The translations under genes and the position numbers were made by a program. The notes beneath the pieces were generated by a model, which saw only the letters and a list, made by a program, of their open reading frames with translations, did not search any database and had not been told where the DNA came from. Source: Allium sativum (lineage: Eukaryota; Streptophyta; Magnoliopsida; Asparagales; Amaryllidaceae). From it: a DNA stretch of 64,000 bases. The stretch lies in contig CM060910.1 in assembly GCA_030737875.1 (NCBI GenBank), forward strand, positions 617,905,303-617,969,302, in the 5' to 3' direction. Positions 24,847 to 35,423 of the stretch are shown one piece after another; position 1 is the first letter of the stretch; each line of letters opens with the position of its first letter.

Positions 24847-25130
24847 AGTCTAGCATGGATCAAAACTTGCATGATTATAATTCATATTAACATAAATTTG
24901 CATAATCAATAACTTGCATAGGCAATAGGCATAATTTGCATAAACTACAAACTGGTATGGATCAAATTATATAAGATATGATTTGCATAGATCTATACAC
25001 ATAAAGGTGAACTTGCGTATATGAACATGGTTTTCGCATAAGCTTACATATGATCTACATACCAACTTGTATTAAACTTGCATATGTAATTTAGACATGT
25101 AAACTAAGATTTACATATAAGCCTACAACT
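24847..25130 (-). mobile_element. Tekay-type LTR, part 2 (after LARD-1)
   Basis: It resumes the 'cttgcata'-rich sequence of the LTR that began at 9298. Similarity to the solo LTR (about 30230-30520) fades near 25130, and no GTTACA end follows. About 0.9 kb of the LTR, including its TATA box, is therefore missing. Confidence 0.6.
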
Positions 25131-28100
25131 ATTAAATTTTATCGGGAGAATATATCGATAGCAATATCGGGTTTTGTCAAAACTAGCCGTTTGAAAGCTA
25201 AAATAACTAAGTAAATTTCTTAGCTGCTAAATCGGCTTCTAAGTTATTTATTAACATTGATATTTTGTTTAAATAATAATAAATAGTTATTTAAAATTGT
25301 GAAATATAACTGCAAAATAACGATAGGAATATATCGACTTTTGTCAAAAATCGATTGTTCAAATACACCTTTCACAACACTTGATTAATGTTGTTATATA
25401 GTTACCATAGAATGGCATTTACAAATGCGATTATATGTTATAAGGTGACTCACCATATTAGATGTCACCATGCATGAATAATGATATAAAAAGGGGACAT
25501 GTGTCCCTTGTGAAAATTCCCAAAATACCCTCCTATTAATCCTATATAAACCCCCTAAAACCCACTCTCATAAGCCATCCTCTCCACTCCCTTTTTGCCC
25601 TCCCTTTTCCCTTCTTCCTTTCCCTCTTGGCTTCGACTATGGCTTCTCTTCCTCTCCTCCATATTTTCGGCCAACACCACGACCACCATCCCCTCTTCCT
25701 CCTCCCTATCTATGGCCCAATTTCCTCCTTATCACTCGACTTCCTCATTCGTTCCCACTACCTCCATTGAACCATACCACCACCTACCCCCTTATAGTCG
25801 TGCAACCACCTCCACACACCCCTAGCATTACCACCTCCCTACCAATTCACGACAAGGCCAAGAACCACCCCTTCCATTTCCTTGCGTCTCCACCTCATGC
25901 GCCACCACCCTAGTCCAAACCTGCACCCCGCTTCCATATATAAAAGATGATAGGTAAAGTAATATATATATTACTAGAAGGAAATCTAAAGTATGGTGCA
26001 TGGTTACGGTGTCTGTTTGTGCTATCAGTGTCTTATAGTGCAGATTGACAAAGTTGGTATATCAATGAGTACTTCTTAACTATGTTTAGATATTTATTAT
26101 AATCATGATCTTATTATATTGGTTGCTTTGTATTTGTTATGATGGTTGATGGATGTTATTGATATTCTTACAGTGATTGTTAAACCTGTGAGTATAAGCG
26201 TTAATTACGGTAAACACTTATACTATGAATATTGTGTGCTGGGTAAATTGTTGTTATGGATGGTATCATGATTGTTATTAGTGATTATATAACACATTAC
26301 ACCCACATATATGGAATTATATGGGTATTGATTAAGTCTCTTCCGAATCAGATAATCTAAACGAATATTATATTCGGTTAAGTAAGGCGAATAAATGAAA
26401 GTTGGAATTTTATATTAAAACCGGTTAGAAATGAAATTGAAATAATAATAAGAAAGTTTTTTAAAGGTGGAAACAATTTTGAAGTAATAATATTCAATTA
26501 TGGTAAATAATTGAATTTGGAGTTGAAATTCAGAAATATTATTTTAAATGAGTTTATATATGTTGTGTAAGGTTTTTAAACATATTAGGAGGAATTCAAA
26601 TGAATATTATTTGAAGTTATAATATAGTATGAATAGAGCTTGTCGTGCAGCAATATTTCGCGAATTTCGACCATAAACTTCAAATGTTTGTACCGGTTGA
26701 AATTTTAGTTAGATTTTCCGGAAATGAAAAACATTTTTTTTCTGACGATAATAGTTTTCAAATGAAAAAGGAAATTTAAGATTTCAATTTATAGATCTTG
26801 AGATTCGTCCAAATCAATTTTTAAATAAAATCACGGTTTTGTAGTTTGGTGACAAAAATTGGAAACGATTAAAAATGGTGCTATAAAAATCGTTAAAAAT
26901 ATAGAAAATTTTGATAAATCACAGTAAATTATTTTTAAGTGATTTGGATGAGAAATATGAAGTTTTCGATAGTAATTCAAAATTTTGGTTTTTCATCTAG
27001 TTAAAAGTGGAACCGGATACTATAGAAATGTTGTTTTGAAAACATAACTTTAATAAAAATAAAGTTTCCCAATTTTAAGTTTAGTGGATTTGTTTGGATA
27101 TAAAATTCAGATATTTTATATTAATTTCGTATATAGAGCTCATAAAATTCGAGGAATTTAAAAGGTAGATACGCCGTTATTCCGCCTATAGTATTTGTTG
27201 AATACGAGAGTTGAAACTGAATAAGAGCTGATGTGATTTCTATCTAAATCTTATATTTAATATTAACTGGTGTTAGGTTATTGTGGATGACGTCTTTAAT
27301 AATGTCATCCTTAACCCAACAAGTTTTAAATTACTCGGTTTATCAAAGATAAAGTTATAAAGAATGTTTATTAAGATTATATCTTTGGTTTAAACATATA
27401 TTTTGAATATAGAATTTTATGGTTATTAATCTTTTGATTAAGATTATTAATTAATTTGCTCAAATAAAGGTTAGAAGAAAGTTTACATAATCTTGGACTA
27501 AAAGTTACGTTTTTAAAGACAGGAAGGTTATAATCTTTTAATTACGATTAATAAAAATGTTATTTTGGCATATAATATTGATAAGGTTAAAATTTTCCAA
27601 TTATAAATGAATTAAATTTGGATGGAAATAATCTTCGGATTTTTGATTCTGTAGTTGAAACTTAAATTATTTGAGGAATTTGAAAAGTATTTGTACTTTT
27701 ATTCCGCCTATATTATTTGTTGATTATAAGAATCTATATTGGATGTAAGATGATGTAATTCTATTTAAATCTTATATTTAATAATAATTTGCTTTAGGTT
27801 TGTTGTGAATGGTGTCTTAAATAACATAATTCTTTAACCTATTTAAGATTAAAGTTATGTTTTGGAAATTTAGAATGTTTATAATCTTGATCAAGATTAA
27901 ATGAATCTTTATTTTAAAGATTTATAATTTATGGAATTTATGAAGGATTATAGTCTCTAATTAAAGGTTAAAGAAAATAATATTAAATGGCCATTGCTTA
28001 AGAGATGGGTTTAAAAAGGGAAAGCTAAAGGATAATGAGCTAACAAATCTTTGATGAATGATTTTATTCCTAATTAAGGAATGGAAGATTAAGAAATCCG

Positions 28101-28349
28101 TTTAAGAAACAAAGGTTTAAATATGTCAATTTAACGTACATAAAGCTAAGGGAAATGATTATTAAGATTAATGAAGCTTAATTATCTTTGGTTTAAAAAG
28201 ATAAGTTTTAAATGGGGAATTTACGAAAGTAAACTTTTAATTAAGATTTAGTTGAAATATGAATTTAAACGGAACCTTGGTTAAGGTTAATAAATCTTGG
28301 TGTAAATATTTAAAGAAATGAATTCTTGGTTAAAAAGTTTAACAATTAA
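25131..28349 (+). mobile_element. Old LARD-like sequence in plus orientation, part 1
   Basis: No coding sequence is supported. Plus-strand stretches match the reverse complement of LARD landmarks: near 26638 (cttgtcgtgcagcaatatttcgcga, in pieces, against the 'gcgccatttc' region at 16440), near 26797 (cttgagattcgtccaaatcaa against 16280-16305), and twice near 27250-27320 and 27770-27830 (against 17760-17810). A pyrimidine-rich stretch (25560-25750) follows a TATA-like CTATATAAAC at 25541. Its 76-codon ORF is low-complexity Ser/Thr/Pro and is not taken as a gene. The left limit is arbitrary, and 25131-26300 may be something else. Confidence 0.45.
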
Positions 28350-29619
28350 TGTGACACCCCATCTCCATTAAGGTCACTCACAAAGGGAATGCCTTAATTT
28401 TCGTGGAGCGTTTATTGTGTATAGAACAGAAAAGTAAACAAGACAGATAAATATATTGGTACTTGGAAAGTAAAACATCTTTTATTGCGGCGGAGAAATA
28501 GTTTGGTTACATCACATCAAAAACCAACTATAAAACCAAATACACTAATTATCCATCTTTACAAATAAGTTTTGAGTACATAAAATAAAAGACATAACCC
28601 CAACATAAAATAGCCACAAATAAGATAGGCTGAACTTTACTTCAGCAATCCAAGCAACTTCCAAAAGAAAGAGATAAAGCTGTCCAAATCAAGCTCCACT
28701 AGTACTAGTCCCACCCTGAGCACCTAGGGGGGATAGGAAGAAAAGAGGTGGAAACAAAGAGGGTCAGACATAAAGTCTGGCGAGTGCGATAACCTTAAAA
28801 ATATAATCATTAAAGTAACTAGGATAAGGCATAAGCTGGTAAATAAAGAAACGACTATGAACAAATGGGCATGACAGAGAAAACAAAGGAAATAAGATGA
28901 ACAAGGATAATGTTAAAGGCGCACCTAATCACTATAAGATAATTACTACATTGCACCACACCAAACACCCTAAAAGTTGATCCCCACTTACTAAACTTAG
29001 TAATCATAATAGTAGTTTCGTGTACCCCTAGTTTTCTACATAGGTGCGCCTGCCCTTATCTCCACTAGGTGTACCCACTACCCCCATGCGATCGGCTTCC
29101 TAACTCGTGGATACCCGTGTTGGCCCCATAGTGGGGTGTATCACTCCCTAAAGTGGAAACCCGATACCACCAAAGATGCATGGATTATATCTACACGATG
29201 CAACAATGTCTTACCTACCAGCTCAGGCCTAAGCACGCACATGATCCCGTTGGACTTGTGTTGCCACCGCTAACCTGTTTTGACCTCTTACAATCAAATC
29301 CAGTAAGCGTGTCCCGTCCTTGACTTGGGTCGAGCTCACAAAGATACTTAATGGGTTACTGGTTTGAAAAGGACCCCTCATGCACGACACAAGCTTTCCA
29401 CCTATGCTTGGTCCCTACTAAGGTTTCCCACTTAACCCCATTTTTATTCATGTCTTCTTACATGTTTCAACTTGGTTAATTGCATCTAATCGTATTTAAC
29501 ATGCCACCCAAGGCACCCATTTAATTTCACATGCCACCCAAGGCACCCACTTAACCCCTCATGTCCCACCACATGTTTATCTGGTTAAGTGTTACTTAAT
29601 TCATTAGAACTGTAACCTT

Positions 29620-29846
29620 GTAAAGACCTCCCACATTAGACTGGCATTTGCGGTTGCTGGATTTGCCGGGCGGGTCCGGGCAGTCTTATACCGCAGACAA
29701 GCCTAACCTTGTGTCTTTACAACTGTTACGCATTTAATTCATGCCTTTGACCTCTCACATTAGACTGGCATTTGTGGCTGCTAGATTTGTCGGGCGAGTC
29801 CGAGCAGTCTTACACCACAAAAGAGTCTAACCTCATGTCTTAGGCG
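29620..29846 (-). repeat. Two stem-loop modules in the solo LTR
   Basis: Copies at 29620-29720 and 29743-29846. The first has outer arms GTAAAGAC/GTCTTTAC, middle TTAGACT/AGCCTAA (one mismatch) and inner TTTGCGGT/ACCGCAGA (one mismatch). The second has TTAGACT/AGTCTAA and TTTGTGG/CCACAAA. The GCGG/CCGC pair in the first replaces GTGG/CCAC elsewhere, with both arms changed. Confidence 0.8.
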
Positions 29847-30097
29847 ATTTATTATTACACGTCTTTATTTAACCCCAAAGTGGATTAATATCCCTATTCA
29901 AATTTGTCAATAAATTCCAACTATACTTATGTCCATAATTGTCACCTAAATTATGTCCATTTATTTCAGGTATACAAATTTTACCAATTGTTGCCTCAAA
30001 TTAATTGTATGCCTTTCAAGGTCATTACATGCCAATTCTCAATATGTGTATATTCAATATTACCCCCATCGTCCCCACGTTGTTCGTTCGCTTATCA

Positions 30098-30100
<3 letters not shown>

Positions 30101-30135
<35 letters not shown>
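30101..30135. repeat. (TA)n microsatellite in the solo LTR
   Basis: A TA run of about 35 bases. Short ORFs with Ile-Tyr repeats across it are artefacts of the run. Confidence 0.95.
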
Positions 30136-30139
<4 letters not shown>

Positions 30140-30944
30140 CTAGCAATTAGTCTAACACATAAAAGGGAAGAAACATCGCAAATTTGCATAACACACAAAA
30201 TGGATCTAACTTACAAATAAGGATTACAACATATCTAGCATAAACTTTGTATTGTCATGAATCTAAACATAGGTCTAAAGGTGTGAACATGCATATATGA
30301 ATATAGTTTTCACCCAACTTGCATAAGCCATAGTCACAAACTTGCATAAAACTATTTATGTCATAGATCTAAACCTAAAGGTGTAAACTTGCATATATGT
30401 GAATCCAATTTCTATCTAAACTTGCATATAGTCATTTTGCTTGGTTCACATGTAAACTTGTGTACAATTCACATAGAAACTAGCATATAATCTACACCCA
30501 AACTTGCATATAAAATGATGTCAAACATGAATCAAGTTGAACATAGGTGATTGGGCATATACAAAGGGATCCACAACAAAAACTATCATTATGAACAACT
30601 AGCATATATTCACAAAATATCACATTTTTCCAATGTTTCACAAACATAGCCATATAACCCAAATTATAACTCAACCTAATTAACTTGTTAATTATCTTAT
30701 TAAAGAAATCGATCTCACAACTCAAAGAAGGTCTTGAGTTCTGGGATCTGTGTTTTGAAATTGATTTAGCTCGCCTTTGAAGTAGACAAATTCGTTGTTG
30801 TTGTTGTTGTTATAGACTTGAGTCGAATTGAGTTGATTAGCTTTTCTTTTCTCCTAGTTGGTGGCGGCTACTCTAGGTTGTGGGGTGATAGCATGACGGT
30901 CATGGTTCTAATTTTTATTAGGTTTAGGGTTTGAGTCTACATGT

Positions 30945-30956
30945 GTTTATATAGAG
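30945..30956 (-). promoter_or_regulatory. TATA box of the solo LTR
   Basis: The minus strand reads CTCTATATAAAC, about 450 bp inside the LTR start at 31401. It agrees in position with the other Tekay-type LTRs. Confidence 0.55.
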
Positions 30957-31079
30957 ATTAGGATTAATTTAGGCCATCCGATCAACCTAGAAGCAACCTG
31001 AACCATCAAAAAACCAATTCAGCCCTAATGTCTCAGCAGCAGCTCAGAATTGGGCTTAATTCAAATCTGCCCGAGGGGG

Positions 31080-31142
31080 TAGGTCGACCTCTAGGTCGAC
31101 CTATAGGGTAGGTCGACACTAAGGTCAACCCCTTGGTCGATC
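31080..31142. promoter_or_regulatory. GGTCGACC box upstream of the solo LTR TATA
   Basis: Three GTCGAC hexamers, two of them within the longer palindrome AGGTCGACCT, plus GGTCAACC and GGTCGATC variants, cluster about 125-190 bp upstream of the TATA box. Confidence 0.5.
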
Positions 31143-31406
31143 TGGCCTGGGGCGGGAAATTTCCAGCCCTGCCCGGTTCTGAGTCTGAACTCGTTTTTGA
31201 ATTTAAATTTGAATTTCTGGAAACTTCCGACAGCCATAACTTCTTTATACAAAGTCCAATTAATGCAAACTCGGATTCTATCTCAACCAGAATTCCGAGA
31301 CGAACACAATGGCGTAACCCGTTTCTCTTGATTCTCAAATTTAAAATTATTTACTCCTAAATTCGTTACTTTAATGTTAATAGAAAACACGGGGTATTAC
31401 AATTAA

Positions 31407-31797
31407 GGATTTTTGTTAACGATCAAAGTAAGGTAATGATTGAAATAAATCTTTAATGAATGATTTGATATTAAAGATTAAAGGAAAACATTTCTATCCT
31501 AAGTTAAGGAAAATTTTGGATGGAAGAGATTTAATTGAAATTCTATATAAGTCAATATAGTTTTTAAATTGCAAGGATTATTCGGAAAGACCAAGATCAG
31601 ATTTGCAGCTTCCTATCTGAAAACCATTCTGAATAATCATACAACGTATTGAAGCAATTTATAATTTTAAAGATGATGGTGGAAGATCAGAGATCTTCAC
31701 ATCGGAAGTCTTGCTTTTTGATGTCTTGCTCTACACACCCATAATGAGATTACTTATAGCAGTGGTTCCGATGTACTTGAAGAGATTCAGGAATTAC
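31407..31797 (+). mobile_element. Old LARD-like sequence, part 2
   Basis: Continuation between the solo LTR and the Tekay element. It is AT-rich, non-coding and in the same style as 27200-28349. It ends in attacaaggt, whose last five bases are the Tekay TSD. Confidence 0.45.
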
Positions 31798-32909
31798 AAG
31801 GTTGTAACACCCCACACCCGCTAAGGTCACTCACTAAGGGAATGCCTTAACTTCGGTGGAGTATTTTAAGTGAATATAGAACAGAAAAATTACAACAAGA
31901 CAGATATAAATAATACTTGTTAACTAAAACATCATTTCATTGCAGCAGAAGGTAAACATGTTTGGTTACAAAACCATAAAACAAGAGTCAAGTACTAAAT
32001 ATCCACCCTGATAAAAACATAAGTACATAATCCCACTACATAACTAATAGCCATAATAGAAAAGATAAACTGAGCTTTACATCAATGGTCCAAGCTCAAA
32101 AGGATAGATAAAGAAATCTGATCAAAGCCCACTAGTGCTAGGCTCAACCTGAGGACCTAAGGGGGAAAAGATAAAAACAACGGGGTTAGACATAAGTCTG
32201 AGCGAGTCCTATTACTTTAACAATACAATCATTAAAGTAATTAGAGTATGATATAAACTTGGTACGGTAATGACTGGGGATAAATGACTACACTAAGCAG
32301 CCAACTAGACATAGGATGAACTAAGATATCGGTAAAGACGCATCTACCTACCCAAGGGTAATTACTACACTGCACCACACCAGTCATTCCTACTCAAAGG
32401 TTGATCCCACCCATGGACTTAGAAAATATAACTAGTAGTTTCGTGTACCCCTAGCTGACCACATAGGTGCCGTCTTCCCCTATCTCCACTAGGTGTACCC
32501 ACTACTCCCCAAGCGATCGGCTCCCTAACGTAGATACCCGTGCTGGCCCCACAGTGGGGTGTATTACTCCCCAAAGTGGCAACCCGATACAACCAACGGT
32601 GCACGGCTTATACCTACACGATGCAACAACGTCTTACCTAGCAGCCCGGGCCCACACACGCATATGAAACCCGTTGGACTTGCGTTGCCACCGCTAACCT
32701 GTTTTGGCCTCTTATAGTCAAACCCAGTACGCGTGTCCCGTCCTCGACATGGGTCGAGCCCACAAAGATACATATGGGTTACTGGTTGAAATGGGCCCCC
32801 ACAAGCTACCCACCTAAGCTTGTCCCTTTTCTAGTGCATCCCACTTAACCCTTTAATCATGTTTAATTACATGTTTCCACTTGGTTAAGTATTCTAATCG
32901 TATTTTCTA

Positions 32910-32990
32910 TTGCCACCCAAGGCAACCCACTAGATTTCCACATGCCACCCAAGGCACTTACTTGATTTACACATGCCACCCAAGGCACCC
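32910..32990. repeat. Three TGCCACCCAAGGCA mini-hairpins
   Basis: Three copies about 32 bp apart of a short inverted repeat (T)TGCC-ACCCAA-GGCA(A). They recur in the right LTR at about 41166-41246. The solo LTR has two near 29512-29548. Confidence 0.75.
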
Positions 32991-33061
32991 ACTTAACTCA
33001 TCATGCCCCACTACATGCTTATCTGGTTAAGTGTTTCTTAATTGATTAAGAACGTAACCTT

Positions 33062-33287
33062 TGTAAAGACCTCTCACATTAGACTGTCCTTTATGGCAGC
33101 TGGATTTGCCGGTCGGGTCCGGGCAGCCTTACGCCATAACAGAGTCTAACCTCGTGTCTTTACACTTGTCACGTATTTAGTTTATGCCTAAGACCTCTCT
33201 CATTGGGCCAATCATTTGTAGCCGCTGGATTTGTCGGTCGGGTCCGGGCAGTCTTATGCTACAAAAGGGTCCAACCTCGTGTCTTAG
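33062..33287 (-). repeat. Two stem-loop modules in the Tekay 3' LTR
   Basis: Copy 33062-33164: outer TGTAAAGAC/GTCTTTACA, middle TTAGACT/AGTCTAA, inner TTATGGC/GCCATAA, all perfect. Copy 33186-33287: outer CTAAGAC/GTCTTAG perfect, middle TTGGGCC/GGTCCAA with one G-T pair, inner TTTGTAGC/GCTACAAA perfect. They lie about 1.1-1.3 kb downstream of the TATA box, in the transcribed leader. Confidence 0.85.
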
Positions 33288-33854
33288 TCGATTAATTATA
33301 CCTAATTAATCACCCCCATATTTTGAATTAATTTTCCCTAATTAATTCCAACTTAATGATGTACATAATTGACTCAATTATGTCCATCCACTTATGGTAT
33401 GCAACTTCATACCAATTTCACCACAATTTTGTTAACATGAATATTAACCCCATCGTTCCCGACGTAATACGCTAACATGACATACTTAATAAGGGAAGAT
33501 TCATCACAAATACAATGGGTTCAACTTAGCATAACACTAGCATCAACATGGGTTTTAAAGGTGTCAACTTGCATATATGACCATAGTATCAAACCCAACT
33601 AGCATAAATAATCAACCCAAACTTACATGAATCACATATGTCATAAAGAGGGTAACTTGCATAGATGTTCATGTCATAGACCTATCATAAAGGGATAAAC
33701 TTGCATACATGTCATAGGTCTAATAAAAGGATGAACTTGCATATGTTACTCATATCATAAAAAGGGGTAAACATGCATATATATGCATGACATACAAAGG
33801 GGTAAACTTGCATATGTATGCATATCATACAAAGGTGTAAACTTGCATATGTTA

Positions 33855-33985
33855 CTTGCATATAATCAAACACCAAACTTGCATAACATGTCATATATGA
33901 ACTTGCATATAATCAAACACCAAACTTGCATAACATGTCATATATTATCTTGCATATAATCAAACACCAAACTTGCATAACATGG
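33855..33985. repeat. 47-bp tandem repeat, three units
   Basis: Units start at 33855, 33902 and 33949 and carry 'cttgcatataatcaaacacc' and 'aaacttgcataacatg'. The right LTR has the same array near 56024-56155. Confidence 0.9.
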
Positions 33986-34020
33986 TGTCATAATGGACCA
34001 ATGTTTATCATAGTGATTTG

Positions 34021-34128
34021 CATAACTAGCATCATGAACATATAGCATAAAACTTGCATAACTAGCATCATGAACATATAGCATAAAACTTGCATAACTA
34101 GCATCATGAACATATAGCATATGATAAC
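34021..34128. repeat. 36-bp tandem repeat, three units
   Basis: Units of 36 bp start at 34021, 34057 and 34093 (cataactagcatcatgaac and the rest). The right LTR also has three units (56190-56297), so the copy number predates insertion. The repetitive minus-strand ORF across it is an artefact. Confidence 0.92.
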
Positions 34129-34390
34129 ATAACTTGCATTGATCCACATACATAACCATAACCTCGTTATATCCTATCATAATTAGTTTAGCAATTGCTT
34201 GCTAAAGGCATAGAAACTCACAACTTGTTGATTAGCACTCCTATGAAGAAGATTTAGTTGCTAGAGTTGATTAGAAATTGATTTGAGAAGCTATCTTCTT
34301 CTAAACATTGATGGAGGCTCCTTCAAGTTGCATTTTGATGACATGATGACGTTGTATCTATTTTTAGTATGGATTAGGGTAGTCTTAGGG

Positions 34391-34403
34391 TGTATTTATA
34401 GAT
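34391..34403 (-). promoter_or_regulatory. TATA box of the Tekay 3' LTR
   Basis: The minus strand reads ATCTATAAATACA, about 500 bp inside the LTR. The counterpart in the 5' LTR is 56560-56572. Confidence 0.6.
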
Positions 34404-34541
34404 TTAGGATGTAGTTTAGGCCCTTAGATTAACCCTAGATTAGTTTAGAGCCATCAGATCTCGTCACAAGCCCCAAAACACAGCCCAAACCTGACCAATT
34501 CACTCAAATGGTGCACCAGGCAAAACTGCCCGGCCACCTGT

Positions 34542-34615
34542 GTCGACTCCCAAGTCGACAGAGCAGTCGACTTGGGTCCAGCTGTGTCGACTCCCAAGTC
34601 GACTCCCTAGTCGAC
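34542..34615. promoter_or_regulatory. Six-fold GTCGAC inverted-repeat box
   Basis: GTCGAC occurs at 34542, 34554, 34566, 34586, 34598 and 34610, alternating with CTCCCAA and TTGGG, so that CCCAAGTCGAC faces GTCGACTTGGG. It ends about 140 bp upstream of the TATA box. The 5' LTR repeats it at 56711-56784. Confidence 0.7.
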
Positions 34616-34897
34616 TTGGGGTGGCTGGCGGGAATTTTCCCGCCTAGCCCGCCTGGCCTGATTTTTGAATTTTGAACTTGAAATTTAAATCTGTTTTGAA
34701 CTTAGAATTTTTCTGAAAACTTACATGGGCCATAACTGGGTCATACGGACTCCGATTTACAAAAACTCGGACTCTATTTCGCGTATTTTTCTGAGACGAA
34801 CGCAATGGCATAGCCCGTGTCCCCTGATTCAGATTTTAAAATTTAATTCTGCCCTGTTTTATATTATAGCAAGTTATTCAACATATGGGGTGTTACA

Positions 34898-34931
34898 TTC
34901 TCCCCTACTTAAAGGATTTCGTCCCCGAAAT
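34898..34931 (-). other. Tekay polypurine tract and hairpin
   Basis: The minus strand has AAGTAGGGGAGAA directly before the 3' LTR (34898-34910). ATTTCGtcccCGAAAT, a perfect 6-bp inverted repeat, lies at 34916-34931. Confidence 0.85.
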
Positions 34932-35423
34932 CTCTAAGTCAAGAAGAACGTATCCTACCAACCAAACAACCATCTACTAAACCATCAAACACTGGCATCC
35001 ATTGTCCTTAAAATTTCTAATGTTGTATGAACATATGCAAAAAGTGTGTGTATATGTTCCCTGTCTAATGCAAAATCAGTCGGTCTACTGATTCAGTTGA
35101 CCTCCTTAATGCAAACTATGATAGTGCCATGCATCCAATATGTATGCGAAAGAACCCTATCGACACATACTATTTCTACATGTGTGCACAACCATACACC
35201 AAAATGCATCATCCATATGATAACACAACCATTATACATCCATTAATATAGCTACCTACACACAATTATATGCAATATGCAATATGAAGTGACTGAGCCG
35301 ATCTAGTGTCTAAAGTGTGTGTATATGCATCCACGAGCAACCACTAGCAAACACTTACATCCACATGCATCCATCAATCATAACATGTCTCAAACACATG
35401 TTTCAACCATAGATTTACCCTAT
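34932..35423 (-). other. Tekay 3' untranslated region
   Basis: About 490 bp between the end of pol and the PPT hairpin. I see no coding signal in it. Phrases with 'gtgtgtatatg' and 'catgcatcca' recur loosely. Confidence 0.6.

Larger units (their letters stand above)
28350..31401 (-). mobile_element. Solo Tekay-type LTR
   Basis: A single 3052-bp LTR from TGTGACACCCC to GGGGTATTACA, flanked by the TSD attaa (28345-28349 and 31402-31406). No PBS, PPT or coding region adjoins it, so it is a solo LTR left by recombination between two LTRs. The minus orientation follows from the TATA box and GTCGAC box near its right end. It is inserted in the old LARD-like sequence. Confidence 0.9.
31803..34897 (-). 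repeat. Tekay 3' LTR (left)
   Basis: An intact 3095-bp LTR. In minus-strand order from 34897: GTCGAC box (34542-34615), TATA box (34391-34403), two tandem arrays (34021-34128 and 33855-33985), two stem-loop modules (33186-33287 and 33062-33164), three small TGCC-ACCCAA-GGCA hairpins (32910-32990), and the end at 31803. Confidence 0.92.

Noticed and set aside
25595..25825. Ser/Thr/Pro-rich 76-codon ORF after a TATA-like motif
   Set aside because: Low complexity from a pyrimidine-rich tract inside element-like sequence. No signal peptide context or domain that I can defend as a host gene.
30904..30953. Possible host gene promoter with the TATA box at 30945
   Set aside because: It lies inside a solo LTR at the same place as the TATA boxes of its relatives, and no host ORF follows.
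33938..34180. Repetitive 80-codon minus-strand ORF (also 56107-56349)
   Set aside because: It reads through the 36-bp LTR tandem repeat and has no protein-like features.
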